In this document: piece by piece, positions 8,418-17,664 of the stretch | How the letters are laid out: the number at the start of each line of letters is the position of its first letter | Numbering within the stretch: the stretch's first letter is position 1 | NCBI RefSeq assembly: GCF_000090795.2 | Contig: NW_003546761.1 | Coordinates: 16,539-39,603, forward strand | DNA: 23,065 nt | Direction of reading: 5' to 3' | From: Amphimedon queenslandica | Taxonomy: Eukaryota > Porifera > Demospongiae > Haplosclerida > Niphatidae | The notes under the pieces: model-generated | What the model was told of the DNA's origin: nothing | Database searches by the model: none | The model's input: the letters and a program-made list of their open reading frames with translations, nothing else | Translations under genes and position numbers: made by a program

Positions 8418-11204
8418 TAATTAATAATCAGCCACACCCACTTACCAGTACAGCTGTCATGAATGCTCCTCGATTAGGAGGTGATAGAAACCCAAGACAA
8501 GCAAACACTATAAGAATACAAGACAAGAACACAATGACACCAACTTATATACTGAATCATATACTACATTCATTACATGAGGTTCGATTAAAGATTGTAT
8601 TACATGTAATATCACATGTACACGTGTATTACATGTATATACATGTACATGTACCTAGTGTAATGATGGCCATACACATGAACTGAGACCCCACCCCCAG
8701 GAACACTGACAGGATCATTGGATGAGTGGGAGGACGGAACACGTCTCCATGAACCAACTTCCAACCAAAATCCTCCTGCATGTCCTCCTATTGGAAACAC
8801 ATGAACACCATCATTAATACATTAATACATTAATATAATACATTAATACATTAATACATGTACAGACTAGCCTCTATATAATGGACACTGTGTCTCTGTT
8901 ATACAGAGGTGTCCTTTATGTGGGGGTTATTTTATACAGTAAGGAATGTAATTGGTACACTAGGTGCTGTCCGTTAAATGGAGGTGTACGCTATAGAGAG
9001 TGTCCATTAAAAGAGGCTATACTGTACATGTACAGTGTGTATATTAGGCTCACCATATTATCGGATTTATTATATCTGGCCAGGTCCCTGTACAATGACC
9101 TGATGAGTATCATCCCAACCATTGCTGAGAGGAATATAGTGATTAGTACTGAGTTGATGAGAGAGAACCATTGGACACTGCTAGTGGTCACATTATCAAG
9201 AACATAGTCCCACCTTGAGGCCCACCGGATAGCATTGTTTTGCTAAATAATAATGATACATTAACATTAACACTGATACATTAACACTGATATATTAACA
9301 CTGATACATTAACACTGATACATTAACACTGATACATTAACACTGATACATTAACACTGATATATTAACACTGATACATTAACACTGATATATTAACACT
9401 GATACATTAACACTGATATATTAACACAGATACATTAACACTGATACATTAACACTGATACATTAACACTGATACATTAACACTGATACATTAACACTGA
9501 TACATTATCACTGATACATTATCACTGATATATTAACACTGATCGCTCACCATGAAGACCACAGAGTATGAGTATTGTATATTGATGTCTCCTTTCTTCT
9601 TCAGTTTGACTGGTTTAGAGGCAGCAGTACAAGGAGGGGACTCACAGGAGGCCAGAGCTACTGACGTCTTCACAATATGACCATCATTATTAGTGCCGGA
9701 ATGATACCATATAAGGAACTGTACATGATTGAATATATAGGTACTGCCGGGGGCTTTGAGCTGAGGCTAACCAAGAAAATAATAATATAAATACATGAAT
9801 TAATAATTATATTAAATACAGTACTAGTAACAGACTAGTAGTTACAATAGCTGGTTCCTTACTGATATGTAACATGCGTCTTGTCTGGTCCCGTCTTTAC
9901 TGACGTGACAGCCGACAGGGAATCTTGTGGTACAGTACTGCTTATCAGTAGTGGCCATGTGGTAGCACCAGGTCACTGGCATATTATCAATGACCCACGA
10001 GTGCATGTAGCCCTCTATGATCCTCTCACGCAAAAAATGAACAATCTTACGGTCCTTCTTAGTCTTGAGGGAGTAGGTCTTCTTGCAAAGGTTCTGATTG
10101 GTCACGTTCCTCCTGTACATTATCTTGTAAGGAGACGCTCTCAGTCTCTCACCAAACACGACCTGTCCAAGGTTCTCTGGAGGATCTTTATCAGCCCATT
10201 CTGTAGGAACATCACAGAAATCAAAACTACAGAAAATAGAAACAAATACAATACAATATAATACAATATAATATAATACAGTACAGTAGAGTACAGTACA
10301 GTACAGTACAATACAATACAATACAATACAATACAATACAAGTACATGTACATTGTAGCATGTACTATTGACATTGTGGCTAGCAATACAATGACAGGTA
10401 CATGTAGTTTGAACAGTATCAGGTAACAAATAAAAAGTACCTCACTAATTATTAATTAGTGATAGTGATGTAATGCTTGGAGTCAGTCCAGGAATGTACG
10501 TAGTACTGCCACCTGTACATCTTTAAGGAGGGGCGGGGCATTTCAAGAAAACACCAAAATTCTGAAAAGTACCCAAGGCTATAGTCCATGGTTTTTTCCA
10601 AAAAATGGCTCCAAAGTCATCCCAAATTTTTATTAAATTTTCTGATACATATTGATGTCCTTATGCTGTGTAGCAAGTTTGAGCTGATTCTGACTTTAAT
10701 TTTTCAAGTTACAGCCATTTTAAGAAAACGTCAAAATCCTGAAAAATACCCAAGGCTATAGCCCATGGTTTTTTCCAAAAAATGGCTCTGAAATCACCCC
10801 AAATTTTTATTACATTTTCTGATACATATTGATGTCCTTATGCTGTGTAGCAAGTTTGAGCTGATTCCAAATTTAATTTTTCAAGTTATAGCAATTGCCA
10901 AAAATACCCAGCACTACAACTTAATGATTCTAATTAAAGCCCATCCTTACCTGTTATGTTCGTAAGGTACTATATTCTCAACAGAGTATAATCTATTGAC
11001 ATGAACAAAGACCTGAGCCTAGAGGAGGGGGAGGGAAGAGTGATGGACATTTTAAAATGTCTCCTTTACCTGACAGGATGGAGGGGGCTCCTCCTTTAGG
11101 GCATCTTCAGGACAGAAATTAGTTGGAGCTAGTCCAGGGAGATAGAACCCGCTGGCTGAGAGGAGGGGGAGGAGGAGAAGGAACCTTATCATGGAGCTGG
11201 ACAT
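7093..11204 (-). CDS. TM9SF2: Transmembrane 9 superfamily member 2 (nonaspanin)
   Basis: Twelve exons in reading order: 11204-11070, 11018-10951, 10226-9863, 9766-9551, 9242-9054, 8787-8655, 8507-8446, 8378-8321, 8227-8010, 7739-7588, 7532-7252 and 7160-7093. They sum to 1944 bases, or 647 residues; human TM9SF2 has 663. The start [19 protein letters not shown] is a signal peptide, followed directly by the family hallmark [12 protein letters not shown]. The luminal domain has [18 protein letters not shown] and [10 protein letters not shown]. Then come [27 protein letters not shown] and the multi-pass membrane region with [33 protein letters not shown] and [15 protein letters not shown] sequence (here TEDYRWWW). 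The tail ends KIYTIVKID, matching the family's KxD/E COPI-binding end. The protein belongs in Golgi/endosome membranes. Similarity to TM9SF2 is stronger than to TM9SF1 or TM9SF3; TM9SF4 was not fully excluded. Confidence 0.95.
7795..7980 (-). repeat. Diverged copy of the dispersed intron repeat
   Basis: Lies in TM9SF2 intron 7740-8009. It contains AAAAAATGGAGA, GATTTTAGAGCAACTTTAAA and GCTCAAACTTTCTACACAAC. These also occur, in the same order and strand, at 18300-18545, and the last part is the core shared with the 177-bp units. Confidence 0.7.
8383..8416. repeat. (AAT)n microsatellite
   Basis: About 11 AAT units in a 67-bp TM9SF2 intron (8379-8445). The intron is otherwise only TTAATAATCAGCCACACCCA plus the splice ends. 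Confidence 0.9.
8588..8654. repeat. Palindromic ACATGTAC-rich tract
   Basis: A run of interlocking palindromes (TTACATGTAA, TACACGTGTA, TACATGTATATACATGTA, ACATGTACATGTAC) at the donor side of a TM9SF2 intron. It could form hairpins. Shorter runs of ACATGTAC recur at about 6766, 20285 and 21680. Confidence 0.7.
9254..9543. repeat. 14-bp minisatellite, about 20 copies
   Basis: Unit TACATTAACACTGA, repeated head-to-tail through almost the whole 308-bp TM9SF2 intron 9243-9550. Variant units (TATATTAACACTGA; TACATTATCACTGA) are interspersed. TATATT variants recur at 9291, 9361, 9389, 9417 and 9529, at multiples of 14, and the 9361-9417 ones are 28 bp apart, suggesting a dimer higher-order unit. 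Confidence 0.95.
10245..10345. repeat. TACAA/TACAG pentanucleotide repeat
   Basis: A run of ATACA and GTACA pentamers in TM9SF2 intron 10227-10950, just upstream (in transcript sense) of the acceptor of the large luminal exon. Confidence 0.85.
10535..10910 (+). repeat. Dispersed intron repeat, copy 2 (two tandem units)
   Basis: Two units with a 177-bp period: AAGAAAAC at 10545 and 10722, CCATGG at 10586 and 10763. Each contains the core (TTTTCTGATACATATTGATG, CTTATGCTGTGTAGCAAG, GAGCTGATTC) plus GGCTATAGYCCATGG. They lie in a TM9SF2 intron, in antisense to that gene. Confidence 0.85.
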
Positions 11205-11382
11205 TCTACCCTAACTACCACCAATTATTTAAACGGCATAAACGTAAAACGTGTCACTAGAATACGGAATTCAAAGGTAGGATACGGATTGACCTTTGAA
11301 GTATACGGATAGTAACACGGAATCAACTTTCAAAGAAGAAAATAGATATCCGGAAGAAGACTATCCGGAAATCCTTAAAGCT
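11205..11382. promoter_or_regulatory. Divergent promoter between TM9SF2 and UBAC2
   Basis: A gap of 178 bp between start codons. There is a perfect 9-bp inverted repeat, TTCAAAGGT (11270-11278) and ACCTTTGAA (11292-11300). A series of ATACGGA/ACACGGA repeats runs through about 11262-11322. Two ETS-like ATCCGGAA sites lie at 11348-11355 and 11363-11370. No TATA box is seen. The sites are motif matches only. Confidence 0.55.
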
Positions 11383-12954
11383 ATGCCTCTTCTATTCAAC
11401 AGAGATGTTAGTTTTTGTAAGAAAGAGAGAGAGGGAGAGGGAATGAGTTCTTATCTTTCATTCATTAGATGGTTCCCCAGTCACTAAGTGTATCGTAATA
11501 CTAGCCACTGTGACCTCTCTATTCACTATTGTACCAACCACTAATGTAGCTAACTACACTGATAAAGTAATCATATAATTGTTATTATTATTATTGTTGT
11601 TGTTGTTAGTTTTTATTTGCTCTTTCTTGTTGTTCATTTCCTTCATTGGGTACATGGATGGTGGGTGTGGTCTTAATGTATTGGACACGCCCACTAGAAC
11701 GCCACTTAGGATCAGTCAAGTTTATGGTAAAGAAATTAATCAACATCATCATCATCATTACTGGTACCCTTTCCTTCCTCTAGCGGACGGTATTATCATC
11801 AGTTGTATATTCATTATTAATCTATTCATTAATTAAACTGCTACCATCAGTCATTCCTTTATTCAACCTCATGTTACTGTGAGTCATGACACTTTCATCA
11901 TTACTGAGTTATGTACTAGTAAATGTCCCTTTGGTCTATGACGGCTCCAAAATGTCCCTCATGACGCAACATGAACATGTTGTGTCATGTTACTGTACAT
12001 GTGATGTGAAGGTATAGGTTTGTTCAATATTCATAAAGTAATCTTGGGAAAATATTCAAATACTTTCATTTTGTACAATACATTTTGTATGTGTTTGTTT
12101 GAGGTTCATGTAGCCTTCCATACCTGCTCATGACAGACATAAACACTGAGTCATACCCTACTACCAGTACCTGTTTCAACTCTAGCCTGTTTGTTATTAG
12201 TCATCTCTCTGACATGTTCATCTATACCTTTATCCTTCCCTCTCTCTCTCTCTCTCTCTTTCCTGTAGAGTAGTTGGATCATTAGTTAGTCTGTTTATTC
12301 TCAGTGTTAGAGGAAATAGTCTCATTCACTTTCATTTGATACACATCTCATCTCATTCACTCATACTCCTCTTCTTAGCCGGGGTATGTACTTTAAACAT
12401 CAACCAATAGTCTACCTCGCTCTCCCCCCCTCTCTCTCTCTCTCCCTCCCTCCCTCTCCCTCTCTCCCCTCTCTTTCTCAGTTAATAGTTAATGTCCCAG
12501 GTTCATGGCCCACTGTCTCCTCTGGCCTATTAGGAGGGACTCTGTCCTTCTTCATTGGTTCTCTTCCCTTCCCTTCTCTCCTTCTCTCTCCCCTTGTCTC
12601 TTTATTCGAGAGGCTAGTTGTAGAGAAACACCCCGAGCTGTTGTCAGGGGCAACAATATCAGTACAAAGACAACAGCAAGTGGACCTCCTTGAAGGGATC
12701 ATGATGACACTGCAACAGAGAAGACTAGTAATGGACACCATGTAGCCATTATTATTATTATTATATTTATGTAGGAGCAGCAGTCCAGACCAGGTGGTGC
12801 TGGAGGTGGCTATGCTCCAACTGAAGATCAAGTTAGACTGTTGGTTGGTATGGGGTTCAGGTCTGATGAGTCAAGAGCTGCTCTCATTAGAGGAAATGGT
12901 CAAATACATGAAGCTATACAACTACTGACTACTAATCAACAGCACAGACTCTGA
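11383..12954 (+). CDS. UBAC2: UBA-domain-containing rhomboid-like protein 2 (UBAC2)
   Basis: Modelled exons: 11383-11416, 11469-11566, 11610-11726, 11784-11878, 12151-about 12231, 12269-12383, 12482-12727 and 12775-12954. Together these give about 321 residues; human UBAC2 has 344. Recognisable blocks: a first membrane segment TKCIVILATVTSLFTIVP; WTRPLERHLGSVKFM (human RIFERRYGSRKFASF); several further hydrophobic segments; GATISVQRQQQVDLLEGIM (human GATLDIQRQQRMELLDR); and a C-terminal UBA domain (EDQVRLLVGMGFRSDESRAA, then NGQIHEAIQLLTTN). The family is a catalytically dead rhomboid-fold ER membrane protein that binds UBXD8 and ubiquitin, close in pathway to UBE2G2-dependent ER degradation. 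The exon 5/exon 6 boundary has no GT donor in the right phase (see findings), and exon 4 to exon 5 is the least certain part. Confidence 0.85.
12241..12264. repeat. (CT)n tract at an unclear UBAC2 exon boundary
   Basis: About ten CT units directly before the CTGTAG acceptor of exon 6. A second, longer CT/CCCT-rich tract at 12420-12478 precedes exon 7. These act as polypyrimidine tracts, but the first is also slippage-prone. Confidence 0.8.
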
Positions 12955-13382
12955 TCATCATCTTATACTGTATTCACATGTATATATACTGTATGTTCTG
13001 TGTTTCCATGTATCTGTCTATTGTACGTATACTATACACATGTACTGTACTGTACTGTGTTTCATTGTGAGTGTGTGTATTTCTCAAGTGGCAGTGTATT
13101 TATTTGGGAGCAATCTTTTATTATTATTATTATAAACAATGTCCCTCTTCTTGGAATTCTGTAAAATCAGCAGAGATGGATGCAGACAGTGACAGGAAGG
13201 ATGTCTAGTGTACACTGTGTCCTTTAATTAGTCTCTCTCTACTGCTGCAGTAGCATAAGTACATGTATATATACATGGCTGGTATTTCCCTCTCATATTT
13301 TAATTAACCACTGAGCTAGTTAATTAAATCTTGCACCAGGCCAGTACTTGTTCTCTTGGAATCAGCTTTACTGAAGAGAGGA
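12955..13382. other. UBAC2 3' region and upstream region of the receptor gene
   Basis: 428 bp without coding signal. It contains TGTATATATACTGTATG-type sequence, TACTGTACTGTACTG near 13040 and a short ATT run near 13118. This is the only tandem (same-strand) gene junction in the window, so it should hold both a poly(A) site and a promoter. No clear AATAAA was found close to the UBAC2 stop. Confidence 0.5.
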
Positions 13383-16300
13383 ATGAACCACAACTCTCTC
13401 TTTCTGTTCTTCTGTCTTCTTCAACTATCCACCAGCGGTTATACTGATATATCGGTCAGTCCTGGTACTCTTGTATCGAGAGATGAAGCTGCTAGCTGCA
13501 GACAGCACAGGACTATAGTATGCGAGGTAAGCTCGGGCCATAGATACGAGATATGCCGCATAGGAATGGCTTGATGTGAGTAGAGGCACAGCTCAAGCTG
13601 TATGGTATCCTTAATGGATCTTTAGTGTGTCCCATTAGTTAATATGGCATCTATTGATGTGTGAAGCAATTAGTTTTACATTCCTTGCAATGACTGGAGT
13701 ACTTGATATCTTTGAGCTTGTGTCCATCATTCTTTCACCAGTATAATGATTAAGGAGAACTTTTAAAATGGTTCTCTGTAGTGCGTCAGCCTTCACTTGA
13801 TTTATGTACATGCATAAGTTGTGGTGCAGTTAAGTTTATTCTCTCCATTATCAAGCAATGGGCCTGTGACCAGTAGTAGTCTCATGCAGTGCTTAGAGGA
13901 CTGTGTGTTTACTGGTGGATGTGTGTAGGCGGGTTTAAGTGGTTGGGAAGGGAAGTTACAAAGGAGGGACCTAACCCACAGTAAAGAACCTTTAATAAAC
14001 CACAGGCTAACATCAGGTCTTCTTTCTGTCTGTCAGACCAGGTGCTCCAATGCTTGGGAACCTTTTGTTATTGTTCAATGAAAGAATGAGAATAATGATT
14101 GATAGTATGTTTATGAACCTCTCTCTCTCTCTTTCTTTCCCTCCAGTCCAATCCTGTGGTATCATTAACTCAATCAGTGTACAATCTTGGTAAATGAATG
14201 ATCCATTGATTCATTATTTTATCATTACATTAATTCTTATAGCTCTTTTTGATCCAGCACGCATTCCTTCAGCCTCTATGTGTCCGAGCAGTACTTGTTG
14301 GAGCCCCCCACCATTGAAGTATCAGTTACTGCATGATTCTGGAAGTATACATTGGACACTAATAGTGAGGTGGGAGACTCCTCCAGCTAATGGTATTTGT
14401 ATTATTTGTCCTTTAATTTGATTATCATTATTACTACTAATACTAGTGAACTGTAGTCTAATGGAGTATCAGGTTGTACTGGATAGAAGAGATACTGTTA
14501 CCAATTTAACTTGTGCTAGTATTTCAACACAGCAGTCATGGATATTTGGACCATTCAATAATGTAAAAAATCAATAATAATATAATAATGATTATTATGT
14601 TTTTTTAGACTGTCAGTCATATTTATTTTCATCAGCCTTTTTTGTCTTTTCCTGGACCACACCAGTATCACATAAAGGTTGGTAGTACCATTAGTTAAAG
14701 TTTTATTCATTATCATTAGGTGATTGGTTTAGGAATAGAGTATCCATTGCTAGTAGTTAATACTCCTATTAAATGTACTCAGCAGTACTTCACTGGGTGT
14801 CAGAACTGTGAAGATGATTCATGCAATCGTAAGCTGTTACATTATGTAATAGTTATGGGGTTTCTTATGTTATGATGTGCTTTTGGAGACAAAGCTTTAA
14901 AATTAATCATTTTTGTCAAATTTGGCAGAAATATATAATCATTAATTAATGCACAACCTCTTCTTTTATAGCTGATGACTCACCTCCATTTCTTAATGTG
15001 AGCATTACTGATAGTTCATCACCTCATGGTCTCCATGTCCTAGTGTCTATAACTGAATCTAATGCTCAGGAGTATTTCTTACACACTCTTTCCTCAGGGA
15101 GAAAAATGCTACATAAACTAAATCAAGTACTAAAATCACAAACATACTTCAATACAATAACTACACACACACACACTAGCTGATAAACTGTATTCATGCT
15201 CAGTATTATTATGTACATGTGCTCCATCATTTTCAGTATAGTCCATTCTTGTATGATCTTAGAGGAAGTTTTCATCAAATTTACTAAAACATATCAACAG
15301 ACTCCAGTGTACATAAACTATACACTTATGCTGCTAGTGCTTTGTAGAATACACTAATATACAGTATTATGATCATTTCCTGATATTGTTTTCTTTCCCC
15401 AGGGCACTAGACATGTCTACTTGTCTGGGGTTCCTCCTGATAATGAGACACTGATCTGGCTAGAGAAGTTCTCCTGTGGCTGCTCCAACAGTTCACTCGT
15501 GTACAGGATCAATGGTAATGAGTATTTATAAACTAATTGCATTTTCCGGATTTTTTTGTTACTATTATAGGCTCAAACTACACCACAATCATGAGTACGA
15601 GTCATTCCTCAATTATGAAACCAACTCCTCCATACACGCTCACACCATCACCTCCTACAACCGATAACCAACCACCAGCAACTTCTATTAATAGTAACAT
15701 GATGTCTATTAATAGTACCACAATGTCTGTTAATAGTAACACAATGCCTATTAATAGTAACACGGTCTCCATTAATAGTACAGTATCCTCTACCCCCAGC
15801 AGTGCCCCCTCTACTAACAATAGGACCAATATGTTAATACTGATAATACTCCCAGTCTCACTGGTCCTAGTGGCTCTATTGATAGTCCTGGCAGTGATTG
15901 GGTTTCTACTGCACAAGAGGAGGAACAAGTGTGTGGATACAGTCTGTTCTGATCTACCCCCACCATTAAGCTCACCCGACAGTGCTACCATTAACAATAC
16001 CATGATGAAATACTTCCATCACTCACCCACCAGTCATTCAGCCAGTACTAGTGTCATCAGTATCATCCCCCATGACACAGTGTCTGATGATAAAGAAGCT
16101 TATCATGCTTACTTGAATGAGCTGGTACCTCATGGAGCTAGTCTAGAGGTTTACTGTCGGTCGTTGCGAGTGACCCCAGCCGACTGGCTCCAGTCTGTGT
16201 TTAAGAGAGACTCCATAGTACTGATACTCATCAATGAGGAGTTTAATGATGAGTGGAACGGTCATTCTGTCTCAGATGTACCAGTAGTCTTTGCATTGAA

Positions 16301-16499
16301 GCAGTTGGTTCATTCTCTTGTCCAGCAAAGCCTAGAACTAAAGAACTTCCTGATAATACTACCCACCCCAGCAGATAAGAAGCATATCCCTGACTATTAC
16401 CTATTCCATACCCTCCAGCGGTTCGACCTACAGGATACTGAAGGAATTGCTAGATACATCTTTAAAGTACCGGAATTCACTGTAGACAGCACCTGCTAG
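13383..16499 (+). CDS. Putative IL-17-receptor-like (SEFIR) type I receptor
   Basis: Nine exons: 13383-13526, 14147-14189, 14243-14392, 14447-14562, 14609-14677, 14720-14828, 14972-15126, 15403-15514 and 15571-16499. They total 1827 bases, or 608 residues, with all phases matching. MNHNSLFLFFCLLQLSTSG is a signal peptide. The ectodomain has about 11 Cys and fibronectin-III-like strands (SIHWTLIVRWETPP, MEYQVVLDRR, YHIKVIGLG). A Ser/Thr/Asn-rich stalk (about 310-386) carries 7-residue repeats such as MSINSTT. One membrane segment (about 387-413) is followed by HKRRNK. The tail (about 461-600) fits a diverged SEFIR domain: a first strand SVISIIPHD, then DWLQSVFKRDSIVLILINEEF, FALKQLVHSLVQQ, KNFLIILP, and IPDYYLFHTLQRFDLQD. 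IL-17 receptors use SEFIR to recruit ACT1-type adaptors. The SEFIR call rests on pattern and needs a profile search. Confidence 0.6.
13527..14146 (+). other. First intron of the receptor gene
   Basis: 620 bp between the signal-peptide exon and exon 2. It has a good donor (GTAAGC) and a CT-rich acceptor tract (14121-14146). No coding block or clear repeat was recognised. Confidence 0.6.
15687..15785 (+). repeat. Coding 21-bp minisatellite in the receptor stalk
   Basis: Four to five copies of a 21-bp unit around ATTAATAGTAACACNATGTC. They encode 7-residue repeats (SINSNTM/VNSNTMP type) with some N-glycosylation sequons (NST). Confidence 0.85.
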
Positions 16500-16715
16500 T
16501 GATCACTGATACTACCCTTCACTAACCCAACATCTCTCTCTCTCTCTCTCTCTCTCTCCTCATTCTCATTCACATTTCACTTGATTCATTCCTCCAGTAT
16601 TATGTACCATAGTTATTATTTGATTTTCCGAAATCATCTTTTAAAATCAATAATAATAATAATTAATGATTAATAATAATAATACAATCCTTCTTTCTGA
16701 TGTTATGACAATACC

Positions 16716-17612
16716 TCATCTAGAGATAAGTACACAGTTCATATCATTACATAATTCAGTCTCAGTCATACCTTGCAGTTTCTGTATACTGTATATATGT
16801 CTCTCAAGAGCTGCTACTCTTCTCTCTGCAGCTCTAGCTCTTTCAATGGCTCTGTCTCTCTCAGCAGTCAGAGCATCCTGAGCTGATAATGACTGGATTA
16901 ACTGGTCAGACAAATTACCTTATTAGGAGAAAAGTAAATCAAGTACAATACAGTACAGTATAGTCTATATAAACTGATAGAGTGTCACTTGTTGTACCAA
17001 GATATTCTTAAAATGGCCGTAACTTTAAAAATTGATGTCGGAATCAGCTCAAACTTTCTACAGAGCATAAGTACATCAATATGTATCAAAAAATGTAATA
17101 AAAATTTGGGGTGATATCGGAGCCATTTTTTGGGAAAAACCATGGGCTATAGCCTTGGGTACTTTCAGATTTTTGATGTTTTCTTAAAATGGCCGTAACT
17201 TGGAAAATTGATGTCGGAATCAGTTCAAACTTTCTACACAGCATAAGTACATCAATATGTATCAAAAAATGTAATAAAAATTTGGGGTGATTTCGGAGCC
17301 ATTTTTTGGAAAAACCATGGGCTATAGCCGTGGGTATTATTCAGATTTTTGACGCTTTCTTAAAATGGCCGTAACTTGAAAAATTGATGTCGGAATCAGC
17401 TCAAACTTGCTACACAGCATAAGGACAAATAAATTTAGAGTCTTTGGTCAAAATTTCATCAAAATTGAAAAGGAGAGACTTCTTCAATTTCATACTCACT
17501 TGATTTAGTGATTATGTTCAATTGTTTCTGAGTCTCTTTTAGTTCATTTCTTGTCACTTGCAATTGATTATCCAACCTCTTGATCTCACCAACCAACTCC
17601 TCAACAACCTCT

Positions 17613-17664
<52 letters not shown>

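Noticed and set aside
9254..9543. CRISPR-like array
   Set aside because: The repeat is a 14-bp tandem unit with no unique spacers, inside an intron of an animal gene.
10141..10386. Frames rich in [11 protein letters not shown] on the minus strand
   Set aside because: Produced by the TACAA/TACAG repeat in an intron; the true exon ends at 10226.
11730..11836. His-rich continuation of UBAC2 exon 3
   Set aside because: Reading through the GTAAAG donor gives HHHHH low complexity in the wrong frame. The other frame (WTRPLERHLGSVKFM) matches UBAC2 and splices to 11784.
12232..12268. U12-type (AT-AC) intron in UBAC2
   Set aside because: TTATCCTT resembles the U12 donor but lacks the first A or G, and there is no TTCCTTAAC-like branch site or AC end.
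13356..13382. Upstream extension of the receptor start
   Set aside because: The longer frame begins with TTG. The ATG at 13383 directly precedes a good signal peptide.
15602..16003. Antisense frame in the receptor stalk (LLLIDIMLLL type)
   Set aside because: Reverse reading of the coding 21-bp repeat; no start context or similarity.
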